The notes: a model not told the origin generated them from the sequence alone. Positions 29,639 to 41,295 are shown, numbered from the stretch's first letter. The stretch: DNA of 64,000 nucleotides from Ottowia testudinis (GCF_017498525.1 NZ_CP071796.1:3224001-3288000); one strand, 5' to 3'. Numbers and translations: made by a program.

Positions 29639-30859
29639 TCAATGGGCCGCCCACTGGATGGTGGACAGATCGATGCCATCCTGGTGCATCTCCCACAGCG
29701 GCGACAGCTCGCGCAGCTTGGCGACGTTCTCGCGGATGGTGTCGATGGCGTAGTCGATCTCTTCTTCCGTCGTAAAGCGGCCGATGGTCATGCGCAGGCT
29801 GCTGTGCGCCAACTCGTCGCTGCGGCCCAGCGCGCGCAACACGTAGCTGGGCTCCAGCGAGGCCGAGGTGCAGGCCGAGCCGCTGCTGACGGCCAACCCC
29901 TTGATGCCCATGATGAGCGATTCGCCTTCGACGAAGTTGAAGCTCATGTTCAGGTTCTGCGGCACGCGGCGCTCCAGGCTGCCGTTGATGAAGACTTGTT
30001 CAACGTCCTTGAGTCCATCCAGCAGGCGCTTTTGCAGGCGCGCGGCGTGGGCGTTGTCCTGTGCCATCTGCGCCTTGGCAATGGCAAAAGCCTCGCCCAT
30101 GCCGACGATCTGGTGCGTGGGCAGCGTGCCGCTGCGCATGCCGCGCTCGTGGCCGCCGCCGTGCATCTGCGCCTCCAGCCGCACGCGCGGCTTGCGGCGC
30201 ACGTACAGCGCGCCCACACCCTTGGGGCCATAGGTCTTGTGCGCGGTCAGGCTCATCAGGTCGACCGGCAGCGTCTTCAGGTCGATGTCGACACGGCCCG
30301 TGGCCTGCGCGCCGTCGACGTGCAGCAGCACGCCTTTTTCGCGGCAGATGGCGCCGATGGCGGCGATGTCCTGGATCACGCCGATCTCGTTGTTGACGAA
30401 CAGCACGCTGGCCAGAATCGTGTCCGGGCGGATCGCCGCCTTGAACTTGTCCAGATCGAGCAGGCCGTCTTCCTGCACGTCGAGGTAGCTCACCTCGAAG
30501 CCCTGTCGCTCCAGCTCGCGCATCGTGTCGAGCGTGGCCTTGTGCTCGGTCTTGAGCGTGATCAGGTGTTTGCCCTTGCCCTTGTAGAAGTTGGCCGCGC
30601 CCTTGAGGGCCAGGTTGGTCGACTCGGTGGCGCCGGAAGTCCACACGATCTCGCGCGGGTCGGCGCCGATCAGGTCAGCCACCTGTTCGCGCGCTTTTTC
30701 GATGGCTTTTTCAGCTTCCCAGCCCCAGGCATGGCTGCGGCTGGCGGCGTTGCCGAAATGTTCGTACAACCACGGCACCATGGCGTCGACCACGCGCGGA
30801 TCGACCGGCGTGGTGGCGCCGTAGTCCATGTAGATGGGAAAGTGCGGGGTCTGGCTCAT
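29639..30859 (-). CDS. iscS: Cysteine desulfurase IscS
   Basis: Predicted 406 aa. Pyridoxal-phosphate enzyme that supplies sulfur for clusters and tRNA thiolation. PLP Lys is in [16 protein letters not shown] and the catalytic Cys loop is [20 protein letters not shown]. The C-terminus ([17 protein letters not shown]) contains the IscU-binding end. It lies 73 bases downstream of iscR and upstream of iscU. Confidence 0.98.
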   Translation of the reverse strand: MSQTPHFPIYMDYGATTPVDPRVVDAMVPWLYEHFGNAASRSHAWGWEAEKAIEKAREQVADLIGADPREIVWTSGATESTNLALKGAANFYKGKGKHLITLKTEHKATLDTMRELERQGFEVSYLDVQEDGLLDLDKFKAAIRPDTILASVLFVNNEIGVIQDIAAIGAICREKGVLLHVDGAQATGRVDIDLKTLPVDLMSLTAHKTYGPKGVGALYVRRKPRVRLEAQMHGGGHERGMRSGTLPTHQIVGMGEAFAIAKAQMAQDNAHAARLQKRLLDGLKDVEQVFINGSLERRVPQNLNMSFNFVEGESLIMGIKGLAVSSGSACTSASLEPSYVLRALGRSDELAHSSLRMTIGRFTTEEEIDYAIDTIRENVAKLRELSPLWEMHQDGIDLSTIQWAAH

Positions 30860-30888
30860 GGAAAACTTTGGTCGCGGGTGAATTCTAG

Positions 30889-30943
30889 GTTTTTAGGCCG
30901 CCAGCGCTTGTCTATCAAGCGCGAGCAGCTATTTATTTTGTAG
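30889..30943. repeat. Family-1 repeat between iscR and iscS
   Basis: TTTTTAGGCCGCCAGCGCTT, GTCTATCAAGCGCGAGCAGC, TATTTATTTTG. The end of the repeat provides the TAA stop and final Thr-Lys codons of iscR. Confidence 0.85.
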
Positions 30944-31466
30944 TAATTCCGCCCAACGCAAACACCGAGTTGGGTGCGTTGATGCGGATCGGCTTGACCA
31001 CAGGCGCCGACGAAATGGCGCGCTTGGTGGCGGGCTTGTCCTCGACCTCGATGCCGTTGGCGTGCTGGTCGTCCACCAGCTTTTGAAGCGTGACGGACTC
31101 CAGGAACTCGATCATGCGGTTGTTGAGCGAGGTCCACAGGTCGTGCGTCATGCAGCGCCCACCATCGCTGTGGCAGTTTTGCTTGCCGCCGCAATGCGTG
31201 GCGTCCAGCGGCTCATCGACCGAGGTGATGATGTCGGCCACGGTGATCTCGCTCGCCTTGCGGCCGAGCGAATAACCACCGCCCGGACCGCGTGTGGATT
31301 CGACCAGTTCGTTGCGGCGCAGCTTGCCAAACAACTGCTCCAGATAGGACAGCGAAATCTGCTGCCGCTGGCTGATGGCGGCCAGCGTGACGGGGCCGCT
31401 GTCCTGGCGCAGGGCCAAGTCGATCATGGCGGTGACCGCAAATCTTCCCTTGGTGGTGAGGCGCAT
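30933..31466 (-). CDS. iscR: Fe-S responsive transcriptional regulator IscR
   Basis: Predicted 177 aa, Rrf2 family. DNA-binding winged helix in RLTTKGRFAVTAMIDLALRQ and ISLSYLEQLFGKLRRNELVE. Cluster ligands appear as HCGGKQNCHSDGGRCMTHDL: Cys-x5-Cys-x6-Cys-x2-His, one residue longer than the E. coli Cys-x5-Cys-x5-Cys-x2-His pattern. IscR represses the isc operon when its cluster is full. First gene of the iscRSUA-hscBA-fdx transcript, with a candidate IscR site upstream. Confidence 0.95.
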   Translation of the reverse strand: MRLTTKGRFAVTAMIDLALRQDSGPVTLAAISQRQQISLSYLEQLFGKLRRNELVESTRGPGGGYSLGRKASEITVADIITSVDEPLDATHCGGKQNCHSDGGRCMTHDLWTSLNNRMIEFLESVTLQKLVDDQHANGIEVEDKPATKRAISSAPVVKPIRINAPNSVFALGGITTK

Positions 31467-31840
31467 GTCGTGTTCCTTGGCGTTGGGATGGGTGGTACTC
31501 GGCGGTGGCGTGGAGCTTCGTCAATTCCGAGTGATTTGATCAAGTATACATCATTTCCCACCGCGGCGTGGGGGTTTGCGTCGCCTCTGCACCCCGCGGG
31601 CGCTCGTTGCGCGGGCACCGGGTTGGGCCTATTCACACGGCGCCTTCGCACACATGGGCAGGCGTCTCAATTGAATATGCGTCGACACCGCAATCCATGA
31701 AAACCCTGCACTCACCGCTGATGCTCCATGCGCTGGCTGCCCTGCCGTGAATTGGCGGCATGGCGGCATAGGCATCGGGAAAATCGGTGACGAACAACCT
31801 CAAGGCCGGCGGATCGAGCCGCGCCGCCACGCGCTGGCGG
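31467..31840. other. Intergenic region between iscR and uvrB
   Basis: 374 bp. The iscR promoter and candidate operator occupy the first ~90 bp. From about 31560 on I see no gene: the short frames present have no family pattern. No repeat of either family is found here. Confidence 0.5.
31523..31547 (-). promoter_or_regulatory. Candidate IscR-binding site upstream of iscR
   Basis: On the minus strand ATACTTGATCAAATCACTCG followed by GAATT. It resembles the type 1 IscR site (ATASYYGACTRWWWYAGTCR), strong in the left half and weak at the far right. It lies about 57 bases before the iscR ATG, where autorepression would be expected. Confidence 0.45.
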
Positions 31841-34012
<2,172 letters not shown>

Positions 34013-34184
34013 GGCAAAAATCTCATCAAGGCAATCCGCCAGCGTAGCGCAGGTCGCGTTGCGATGCCGGAGTGGTTTCTTGCGTTGACCACACCGCGGC
34101 GACCGAAAATTCATCAAAAAATTTAGCTCTTGCTTATATTATTGATGGCGGAAATATCGGTTTTCCCCATCTCTGGAATCCCCA

Positions 34185-35164
34185 ATGTCTTTGGCACCAA
34201 GCCGCCATCGCGGCGCTTTTTTTGGAAGTTTGAGTGTGGTTTTCGCCGCCAGCCTAGTGGCAGCTTGTGGCGGCGGCTCCACCGATTCGGGGTTGACTGG
34301 CGCTGCGGCCTCCGCCAGGGCCAAGGATCAGGAAACCGTGGTCTCCGTGCGTGCCCGTGCGCTGACCTCTATCCACCGCACGTCATGGGATGGTCGGCCA
34401 CGCCGCCTGCAACCTACGATGGATCGTCGGCCGCGCGATCGGGCGTGCACAACGATTGCTTCCTGGCCTCGCGGACCGATGTCGGCACTTACAGCGAGGA
34501 CGCCGCCACGCGGGCACGCCAGCGCAACTACGTGATGGCGCTGAGCAAGGTGGCCCCGTTTGGCGGCGAAACCTGCAGCCCCGACGACGACAGCGATGCC
34601 CAACCGCGCAGCGGTTGCGCCGACATCCTGAGCGAAGGCGCTCAGTTCAGCCTGACGTATCTGAACCGCGACTATTACCGCCCCTTGTTCCACGACAAAT
34701 GGGAACAGGAACGCTGCATGGCGCAAGTGCAACGCAGCATGGGCTACCGCTGGGAGCTGGTGCAGGCCACCCACACCACCAGCGCGGCACCGGGCGGGGC
34801 CGTGGGCATCACATTCGACATCAAGAACACCGGATGGGCGCGCTTGTACAACGCGCGTCCGACAGAGCTGGTACTCAAGCACCGCACCAGCTCTGCGACG
34901 ATCAGGTTGCCACTGTCCGGGTTGGACGCCACCCGCTGGCTGCCCGGCGTGGTCAGCACCGCCACCGGTACCGCCGCCTTGCCCAACACGGCGACCACCG
35001 GCCCTTATGACGTTTATCTGGCGTGGCCGGATGCAGCACCCGCGATTCGAAACGACGCACGGTTTGCCATCCGCCCCGCCAACGCCGATGTCAGCGCCGC
35101 TGGTCAGGCATGGAATGCAGGCATGGGCGCGTTCAAGCTCGGCACGGCGCTGACGGTGCAATAG
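34185..35164 (+). pseudogene. DUF4832-type lipoprotein gene, decayed
   Basis: The first frame (from ATG 34185) encodes a good lipoprotein signal (FAASLVAACGGGSTDSG). The conserved DUF4832 part is in a different frame (about 34430-35164): SGVHNDCFLASRTDVGTYSE, SLTYLNRDYYRPLFHDKWEQ, GGAVGITFDIKNTGWARLYN. The two never join in one frame, and the beta/alpha-barrel DUF4874 that normally lies between them is missing. This looks like an internal deletion plus frameshift. The family is thought to act on polysaccharides, but its function is unproven. The open frame starting at 34130 covers only the C-terminal part. Confidence 0.7.
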
Positions 35165-35371
35165 CCGCGCCTTGGGATGCCATGGCGGCCAGTCACCAAG
35201 TATGTGGCCGCACCGCGATCCCTCCGGTGCGGGCGATTGGACTGTTGTGATAGCGCTGCCCGGTGCCCACGCAGCCATGCGGGGCGATAATGCCATCTGG
35301 TCTTGTTCCTTCGATTTGCCGCTGGCCGATACTGCATCTGGCGGCGCTTTTTGTTGATAAAAAACCCAGCT

Positions 35372-36571
35372 ATGAGCTCACTTTTTTCTTCCGTCGAGAT
35401 GGCACCCCGTGACCCCATTTTGGGTCTGAACGAGCAATTCGCCGCCGACACCAACCCCGACAAGGTCAATCTGGGCGTGGGCGTGTACTTCGACGAAAAC
35501 GGCAAACTGCCTCTGCTGGCTTGCGTGCAGGCAGCCGAAAAAGCGCTGATGGATGCGCACAAGCCGCGCGGCTATTTGCCTATCGACGGCATCGCCGCCT
35601 ACGACAACGGGGTCAAGGCGCTGGTTTTCGGCACCGATTCCGACGTCATCAAGCAAGGCCGCGTGGCCACGGTGCAGGCGCTTGGCGGCACGGGCGGCCT
35701 GAAAATCGGCGCTGACTTTCTGAAAAAGCTCAATCCGAACGCCAAGGTGCTGATCAGCGACCCGAGCTGGGAGAACCACCGCGCGTTGTTCACGCAGGCC
35801 GGCTTCGAGGTGGGAACCTACCGCTACTACGACGCGGCAACGCGCAGCCTGAACTTCGACGGCATGCTGGCCGACCTGAAAGCCGCCGCGCCCGGCACCG
35901 TGGTGGTGCTGCACGCCTGCTGCCACAACCCGACGGGCTACGACATCACGCCGGCGCAGTGGGCGCAGGTGATCGACGCCGTGAAGGCCGGCAAGCTGAC
36001 AGCCTTCCTCGACATGGCCTATCAAGGCTTCGCCGAGGGCATTGCCGAGGACGGCGCCGTGGTGGGCGAGTTCGTGGCGGCGGGGCTGGCTGTGTTCGTG
36101 TCCACCTCGTTCAGCAAATCCTTCAGCTTGTACGGCGAGCGCGTCGGCGCGCTGTCGGTGGTTTGCTCGTCGAAGGAAGAAGCCGACAAGGTGCTGAGCC
36201 AACTCAAGATCATGATCCGCACCAACTACAGCAACCCACCCACCCACGGCGGCGCCGTGGTGGCGATGGTTTTGGGCGACCCCAAGCTGCGCGCGCAATG
36301 GGAAGAGGAGCTGGCCGGCATGCGCACGCGCATCAAGGCCATGCGGCGCGCGCTGGCCGAAGGCTTGAAGGCTGCGGGTGTGAAGCAGGACATGGGCTTC
36401 ATCACCACGCAGGTGGGCATGTTCAGCTATTCAGGCCTGTCGAAAGACCAGATGGTTCGGTTGCGCAACGAGTTTGGCGTCTACGGCACCGACACTGGAC
36501 GCATGTGCGTGGCGGCGCTGAACGAGAAGAACGTTGGCTACGTCTGCGCGTCGATCGCCAAGGTGATATGA
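35372..36571 (+). CDS. Aromatic/aspartate aminotransferase (class I)
   Basis: Predicted 399 aa. PLP Lys is in FVSTSFSKSFSLYGERVGAL, with HACCHNPTGYDITPAQW and the phosphate-binding region around TGGLKIGADFL. The N-terminus SVEMAPRDPILGLNEQFAAD is that of the AspC/TyrB group. It interconverts amino acids and 2-oxo acids (aspartate, tyrosine, phenylalanine). Specificity between AspC and TyrB cannot be told by eye. It ends at a rho-independent terminator. Confidence 0.93.
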   Translation: MSSLFSSVEMAPRDPILGLNEQFAADTNPDKVNLGVGVYFDENGKLPLLACVQAAEKALMDAHKPRGYLPIDGIAAYDNGVKALVFGTDSDVIKQGRVATVQALGGTGGLKIGADFLKKLNPNAKVLISDPSWENHRALFTQAGFEVGTYRYYDAATRSLNFDGMLADLKAAAPGTVVVLHACCHNPTGYDITPAQWAQVIDAVKAGKLTAFLDMAYQGFAEGIAEDGAVVGEFVAAGLAVFVSTSFSKSFSLYGERVGALSVVCSSKEEADKVLSQLKIMIRTNYSNPPTHGGAVVAMVLGDPKLRAQWEEELAGMRTRIKAMRRALAEGLKAAGVKQDMGFITTQVGMFSYSGLSKDQMVRLRNEFGVYGTDTGRMCVAALNEKNVGYVCASIAKVI

Positions 36572-36600
36572 GTTTTTTTGGCTGCCTCGGGCGCCGATAA

Positions 36601-36625
36601 AGCCGCGACGCATCGCGGCTTTTTT
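36601..36625 (+). terminator. Rho-independent terminator after the aminotransferase gene
   Basis: AGCCGCGACGCATCGCGGCT forms a 7 bp stem followed by TTTTTATTT, 30 bases after the stop. Confidence 0.85.
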
Positions 36626-36639
36626 ATTTACAAAACTAC

Positions 36640-36690
36640 TATTTTTATAGCTTCTCACGCTTGCCAGACAAGCGCGAGCGGCGGATTTAG
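36640..36690. repeat. Family-1 repeat between the aminotransferase gene and dnaB
   Basis: TATTTTTATAGCTTCTCACG, CTTGCCAGACAAGCGCGAGC, GGCGGATT. It ends two bases before the dnaB stop. Confidence 0.85.
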
Positions 36691-36691
36691 T

Positions 36692-38107
36692 TCAAAAATC
36701 GTCGCTGGCGCCGAGTGCCAGGCTTTCGAAGCGCGTGAGCGGTTTGACAAACGCCAGCTTGACGGTGCCCGTCGGCCCGTTGCGCTGCTTGCCGATGATG
36801 ATCTCGGCCACGCCAGGTTCGCGCGAGTCCTTGTTGTAATAGTCGTCGCGGTAGATGAACATGATGATGTCGGCGTCCTGCTCGATGGCGCCGGATTCGC
36901 GCAAGTCGCTCATCATGGGACGCTTGTCGGTGCGCGTCTCCACGCTGCGGTTGAGCTGCGACAGCGCAATCACCGGGCACTGCAGCTCCTTGGCCAGCGC
37001 CTTTAGGCCGCGCGAGATCTCGCCCAGTTCAGTGGCGCGGTTCTCGTCACTGGAGCCACTGCCGCTCATCAGCTGCAAGTAGTCAACCACGATCAGACCC
37101 AGCTTGCCGCACTGGCGCGCCAGGCGCCGCGCGTTGGCGCGCAACTCGGACGGCGTGAGGCCCGGCGTTTCGTCGATGTGCAGGCTGACGCCGCGCAGGC
37201 GTTCGATGGCCTCGGTCAGGCGCGGCCACTCCTCGTCGGTCAGCTTACCGGTGCGCAGGTGACCCTGGTCGATGCGGCCGATGGAACCCACGATACGCAC
37301 CGCCAGTTGCGCGGCGCCCATCTCCATCGAGAACACGGCCACCGGCAGCTGCTCGTTCAGCGCCACATGCTCGGCAATGTTGATGGCAAACGCCGTCTTG
37401 CCCATCGACGGCCGCGCCGCCAGCACCACCAGATCGCCCGCCTGCAGCCCGGCAGTCATGCGGTCGAGGTCGATGAAACCGGTCGGCACGCCAGTGACGT
37501 CGTTCGGGTTGTCCGCCATCTCCTGCACGCGGTCGAGCAGTTGCACCACCAGGCCATCCATGGCCTGGAAGCCCTGCTTCATGCGCGAGCCTTCCTCGCC
37601 GATCTTGAAGATCTTGCCCTCGGCCTCGTCCAGGATCTTGTCCACCGCGCGGCCCTGCGGGTTGAAGGCGCTGGTGGCGATCTCGTCGCTGGCCGACACC
37701 AGCTTGCGCAGGATCGAGCGCTCGCGCACGATCTCGGCATAACGGCGGATGTTGCTGGCGCTCGGAACATATTGCGCCAGCGAGTTCAGATAGGCCAGGC
37801 CGCCGATCTCGTCGCCCTTGCCCTGCCGTTGCAGCTCTTCGTAGACCGTGATGACGTCGGCCGGCTTGGTCTCGTTGATCAGCTTGCCGCACGCGGCGTA
37901 GACCAGGCGATGCTCATAGCGGTAGAAGTCACTGTCGACCAGCACATCTCCCACGCGGTCCCAGGCGTTGTTGTCCAGAAGCAAGCCGCCCAGCACGCTG
38001 GACTCGGCCTCCAGCGAGTGCGGCGGAATGCGCAGCCGCGCAACCTCGCGGTCGGTCGGCGCGTCGTCGGCCAAGTCGGCAAAGCTGGGGGAGAAAACAG
38101 AAGACAT
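36692..38107 (-). CDS. dnaB: Replicative DNA helicase DnaB
   Basis: Predicted 471 aa, no intein. N-terminal primase-binding domain (PPHSLEAESSVLGGLLLDNN), Walker A in LVVLAARPSMGKTAFAINIA, Walker B DYLQLMSG, and C-terminal LSQLNRSVETRTDKRPMMSD. It unwinds DNA at the replication fork. It follows rplI after a terminator, which is a common position in betaproteobacteria. Confidence 0.97.
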   Translation of the reverse strand: MSSVFSPSFADLADDAPTDREVARLRIPPHSLEAESSVLGGLLLDNNAWDRVGDVLVDSDFYRYEHRLVYAACGKLINETKPADVITVYEELQRQGKGDEIGGLAYLNSLAQYVPSASNIRRYAEIVRERSILRKLVSASDEIATSAFNPQGRAVDKILDEAEGKIFKIGEEGSRMKQGFQAMDGLVVQLLDRVQEMADNPNDVTGVPTGFIDLDRMTAGLQAGDLVVLAARPSMGKTAFAINIAEHVALNEQLPVAVFSMEMGAAQLAVRIVGSIGRIDQGHLRTGKLTDEEWPRLTEAIERLRGVSLHIDETPGLTPSELRANARRLARQCGKLGLIVVDYLQLMSGSGSSDENRATELGEISRGLKALAKELQCPVIALSQLNRSVETRTDKRPMMSDLRESGAIEQDADIIMFIYRDDYYNKDSREPGVAEIIIGKQRNGPTGTVKLAFVKPLTRFESLALGASDDF

Positions 38108-38225
38108 GCGGAAACGCAAAAACACCTCATGCTACGCCGCCAGGCCCCGGTTGTCATGGGACAAGCCTGTGGACAAACAGTGCAGCGGCGGTGAATTCAA
38201 TACCCGAACCTGTGGACAGGAATAC

Positions 38226-38264
38226 AGCAAAAATAAAAAGCCGCCCACCGAAACGGTGGGCGGC
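38226..38264 (-). terminator. Rho-independent terminator after rplI
   Basis: GCCGCCCACCGTTTCGGTGGGCGGC makes a perfect 11 bp stem (read on the minus strand), followed by TTTTTATTTTTGCTG. It ends the rpsF-priB-rpsR-rplI transcript. Confidence 0.93.
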
Positions 38265-38287
38265 TTGTCATCAGCAGGCGTATGGGG

Positions 38288-38740
38288 TCAGGCCGTTTCG
38301 CCGTACACCGCCACCGTGATCTCTGCATCCACATCGGTGTGCAGCGACACCTGCACGGTGTTATCGCCTACCACCTTGATGGGGCCATTGGGCAGGCGCA
38401 CCTGCGATTTGTGGACATCAAAGCCCAGCTTTTTCAGCTCGTCGGCGACGTCGTGGTTGGTGACCGAGCCAAACAGGCGGCCATCAACGCCGGCCTTTTG
38501 CGTCAGCTTGACGGTTTGACCGTTCAGCTTTTCGCCCATGGCTTGAGCCGCGGCCAGCTTTTCGGCGGCTTGCTTTTCAAGTTCGGCACGGCGGGCCTCG
38601 AACTCGGCCTTGGCGGCCTCGGTGGCGCGGCGCGCACGCCCGGACGGAATCAGGAAATTGCGAGCGTAGCCGTCTTTAACCTTGACGATTTCACCCAGGT
38701 TGCCCAGGTTGACAACTTTGTCCAGAAGAATGACTTGCAT
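38288..38740 (-). CDS. rplI: 50S ribosomal protein L9
   Basis: Predicted 150 aa. [20 protein letters not shown] and the conserved [17 protein letters not shown], then a helical linker and the C-terminal RNA-binding domain ending [20 protein letters not shown]. It binds domain V of 23S rRNA. Last gene of the rpsF-priB-rpsR-rplI operon, followed by a strong terminator. Confidence 0.98.
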   Translation of the reverse strand: MQVILLDKVVNLGNLGEIVKVKDGYARNFLIPSGRARRATEAAKAEFEARRAELEKQAAEKLAAAQAMGEKLNGQTVKLTQKAGVDGRLFGSVTNHDVADELKKLGFDVHKSQVRLPNGPIKVVGDNTVQVSLHTDVDAEITVAVYGETA

Positions 38741-38759
38741 GGTTTTGACTCCTTCTTCT

Positions 38760-39041
38760 TCAGACGCGGTGCTGGTCGCTGTAGGGCAGCAGCGCCAGGA
38801 AGCGTGCGCGCTTGATGGCGGTGTTGAGCTGGCGCTGGTAGAAGGCGCGCGTGCCGGTCAGGCGCGCGGGCACGATCTTGCCGTTCTCGCTGATGAAATC
38901 GCGCAGGGTGTCAACGTCCTTGTAGTCGATTTCCTCGACGCCAGCGACGGTGAAACGGCAGAAGCGCTTGCGCTTGAACAGCAGGGATTGCGTGTTGCGC
39001 TTGGGACGCTTGTCCTTGTTGAATTTCTTGAACGTGGCCAT
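38760..39041 (-). CDS. rpsR: 30S ribosomal protein S18
   Basis: Predicted 93 aa. [20 protein letters not shown] and [20 protein letters not shown] are the S18 signature, with a basic N-terminus. It pairs with S6 on the small subunit platform. It lies between priB and rplI. Confidence 0.98.
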   Translation of the reverse strand: MATFKKFNKDKRPKRNTQSLLFKRKRFCRFTVAGVEEIDYKDVDTLRDFISENGKIVPARLTGTRAFYQRQLNTAIKRARFLALLPYSDQHRV

Positions 39042-39056
39042 GAGGCCTCCTTGAAT

Positions 39057-39368
39057 CTAATCTTGCTGAAAATCCTGGATGTGGAGCACCACATATTTGG
39101 CATTGCGCGGGCTGGCGAGGAAGCCGGTAAACAACCACTGCGTTCCCACCGACTGCCTGCCGAGTCTTTCGGCCGCCGCACCCAGTGCAACAGCCTTGAG
39201 CAGTGCCTTCACCTGGCGGCGACCGCCGCCCTCCTCGACCTCGGACTCGTGTTCGAGCCGGGTGTCGAGCGCCGGCACGCCGGCAGGTGTAAGGCGCAAG
39301 GCGCCGATCTCGACAATGCGGGCCGTGAGTCGGGTCTGGTTCACCTCGCGCTCGGGCCTGCGGGCCAA
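39057..39368 (-). CDS. priB: Primosomal replication protein N
   Basis: Predicted 103 aa OB-fold protein related to SSB. NQTRLTARIVEIGALRLTPA, LEHESEVEEGGGRRQVKALL and FTGFLASPRNAKYVVLHIQD fit PriB. It takes part in the PriA-dependent restart primosome. It starts 1 base after the rpsF stop and precedes rpsR, the conserved position in beta- and gammaproteobacteria. Confidence 0.93.
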   Translation of the reverse strand: MARRPEREVNQTRLTARIVEIGALRLTPAGVPALDTRLEHESEVEEGGGRRQVKALLKAVALGAAAERLGRQSVGTQWLFTGFLASPRNAKYVVLHIQDFQQD

Positions 39369-39369
39369 A

Positions 39370-39735
39370 TCAGTTGGTGGTTTCCGCCTGCTGTGCCTTG
39401 CGCGCTTCTTCGCGCTCGACGGTCTTCATCATGGAAGAAGGACCGGTGTCGGCCTTTTTCTTCTGTACGGTCAGGTGGCGCAGCACGGCGTCGTTGAACC
39501 TGAAGGCGTGCTCCAACTCCGCCATCACGGTCTGATCGGCCTCGATGTTCAGACACAAATAGTGCGCCTTGGCCAGCTTGTTGATCTGGTAGGCCAGTTG
39601 ACGACGGCCCCAGTCTTCCTGGCGATGGATCGCGCCGCCACCGGCGGTGATCATGCCCTTGTAGCGCTCCAGCATGGCCGGAACCTGTTCGCTCTGATCC
39701 GGGTGGATCAGCAAAATGATCTCGTAGTGACGCAT
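39370..39735 (-). CDS. rpsF: 30S ribosomal protein S6
   Basis: Predicted 121 aa. [40 protein letters not shown] and an added charged tail with [18 protein letters not shown]. It binds S18 on the platform of the small subunit. First gene of the ribosomal operon; a candidate promoter lies upstream at 39804. Confidence 0.98.
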   Translation of the reverse strand: MRHYEIILLIHPDQSEQVPAMLERYKGMITAGGGAIHRQEDWGRRQLAYQINKLAKAHYLCLNIEADQTVMAELEHAFRFNDAVLRHLTVQKKKADTGPSSMMKTVEREEARKAQQAETTN

Positions 39736-39803
39736 TGGCTCTCCTTTTGGCTAATGAAAGCCGCCCCCGGCGTCGATTTCAGGGTGCGGCAAGGCAACCT
39801 AGG

Positions 39804-39809
39804 ATTATA
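39804..39809 (-). promoter_or_regulatory. Candidate -10 box for the rpsF operon
   Basis: On the minus strand, TATAAT preceded by TTGTTCTGGC. It lies about 70 bases before the rpsF start and just past the cpoB terminator hairpin. No clear -35 at 16-18 bp is visible. Confidence 0.45.
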
Positions 39810-39821
39810 GCCAGAACAAAG

Positions 39822-39838
39822 GCCCGCAAGCTGCGGGC
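39822..39838 (-). terminator. Terminator after the tol-pal block
   Basis: GCCCGCAGCTTGCGGGC stem followed by CTTTGTTCT on the minus strand, 62 bases after the cpoB stop. Confidence 0.6.
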
Positions 39839-39900
39839 ACTTCGGCAAATGCTGCCAAGCACGTCATCCCTGCAGGCGGCGGCTCTTCAGGAGGAGTTCA

Positions 39901-40686
39901 CTACTTCAACCGGCTCAGCCGCTCGCGGCCGGCTTGCGCGGCTTCGGACTGCGGATAGGTCTTGACCAGCGATTCGAGCGTGGCGCGGGCAGCGCGCGTG
40001 TCTTTCAGCTCGATCTGGCAATTGGCGATCGACAACATGGCTTCGGGTGCGCGCTGGTGGTTGGGCGACGCCGTCAGCAGCGAACGGAAGTTGGTGATGG
40101 CTTCCTTGTAGTCGCGCGTGGCATACTGCGCATTGCCAAGCCAGAACAGCGCCGATGGGGCCAGATTGCTGCGCGGATAGCGCTTGACGAAGCCGGCAAA
40201 TCCCGTTTGCGCGCCCTTGAAGTCGCCGGCACGGAACACAGCAAGGGCTGCGTCGTAATCCTGCTTTTCGCCCGCGGCGGCCGACTCGTTGGGCAGCGGC
40301 GGCGGCTGGGAAGCCGCGGTATCGCTGGCCGTGCGCGTGGTTTCGGCGGTTTCCAGCTTGCGCAGGCGCTCGTCCAGCGCTTGCTGGGTGCCGAGCAGCT
40401 TTCTCACTTCGCCAAGGTCACGCGTCAGCTGCTCTTCCTGGCCGCGCGAGCGTGCCAGCTCACCGCGCAGCGACTCGATTTGCTGCTGCAAATCGAGCAT
40501 GCCGCGGCGCATCTGCGTGTTTTCGTCGACCAGCCGGTTTTGCGCGGCCACGGACTGGTCGAAGCGCTGGCGCAAATCAAGAATTGCCTGGCGCGCCTGG
40601 TCGTCGCCGAACAGCTGCGCCTGCGCTCCCTGGCCGGCAAGACACGCCAGGGCCAGGACCGCGATGCGCCATGAACTGATTCGCAT
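39901..40686 (-). CDS. cpoB: Tol-Pal associated periplasmic protein CpoB (YbgF)
   Basis: Predicted 261 aa. Sec signal peptide ending GQGAQAQ, a coiled-coil (MRRGMLDLQQQIESLRGELA) and C-terminal TPRs (DYDAALAVFRAGDFKGAQTG and APSALFWLGNAQYATRDYKE). CpoB couples the Tol machine to septal peptidoglycan synthesis. It follows pal by 10 bases in the usual tolB-pal-cpoB order. ATG at 40686 is chosen since the signal peptide begins there. Confidence 0.95.
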   Translation of the reverse strand: MRISSWRIAVLALACLAGQGAQAQLFGDDQARQAILDLRQRFDQSVAAQNRLVDENTQMRRGMLDLQQQIESLRGELARSRGQEEQLTRDLGEVRKLLGTQQALDERLRKLETAETTRTASDTAASQPPPLPNESAAAGEKQDYDAALAVFRAGDFKGAQTGFAGFVKRYPRSNLAPSALFWLGNAQYATRDYKEAITNFRSLLTASPNHQRAPEAMLSIANCQIELKDTRAARATLESLVKTYPQSEAAQAGRERLSRLK

Positions 40687-40696
40687 CACGGAGCGA

Positions 40697-41233
40697 TCAG
40701 CGGTAGCGGATTTCGACACGGCGGTTTTGCGAATAAGCATCTTCGGTCGATCCCGATACCGCCGGCTTTTCCTCGCCAAAGCTCACGGCCTCGATCTGCG
40801 CGTCGGTGGCGCCCACCAGCGTCAGCGCGCGGCGCACGGCTTCGGCGCGCTTCTGGCCCAGGGCCAGGTTGTATTCACGGCTGCCGCGTTCGTCGGTGTG
40901 GCCCTCGACCGCCACGGTGCGACCGCGGTTGCCTTGAAGGAAGCGTGCGTGCTGGTCCACCAGCGACTGGTATTCGGGCTTGACGCTGAAGCTGTCGAAG
41001 TCGAAATAGATCACGCGGCCGACGCCCGCCGGGCCCGCTGCATCGGTGGCGGGCTGCCCGGCCTGCACCTGAGTCACGGTGCTTTGTCCCGCACCCTGGC
41101 CGGTGGCCCCTGATGCCGTGGCATCGGCCCCCGTGGTGGCGCTGCCCTGAATCGGCGGATCAAGCTTGACGTTAGAGCTGCAGCCCGCCAGCACCACCAT
41201 CAACGCAGCCACCAACAAATATCGCTTCATCAT
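40697..41233 (-). CDS. pal: Peptidoglycan-associated lipoprotein Pal
   Basis: Predicted 178 aa. Lipoprotein signal with LVAALMVVLAGCSSN (Cys about 18), then the OmpA-like peptidoglycan-binding domain with VIYFDFDSFSVKPEYQSLVD and VEGHTDERGSREYNLALGQK. It links the outer membrane to the wall. The first of two adjacent Met codons is used here; the second gives the same mature protein. Confidence 0.97.
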   Translation of the reverse strand: MMKRYLLVAALMVVLAGCSSNVKLDPPIQGSATTGADATASGATGQGAGQSTVTQVQAGQPATDAAGPAGVGRVIYFDFDSFSVKPEYQSLVDQHARFLQGNRGRTVAVEGHTDERGSREYNLALGQKRAEAVRRALTLVGATDAQIEAVSFGEEKPAVSGSTEDAYSQNRRVEIRYR

Positions 41234-41295
41234 GTTTGACTCCTGAACTGAAAGGATTGAAGAAACCGGGGCCCGCGGGGCAGACCCCTTCGAAT

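Noticed and set aside
34110-34150. AT-rich segment upstream of the DUF4832 remnant as another family-1 repeat
   Set aside because: Only AAAAAATTTAGCTCTTGC resembles it; the palindrome is missing.
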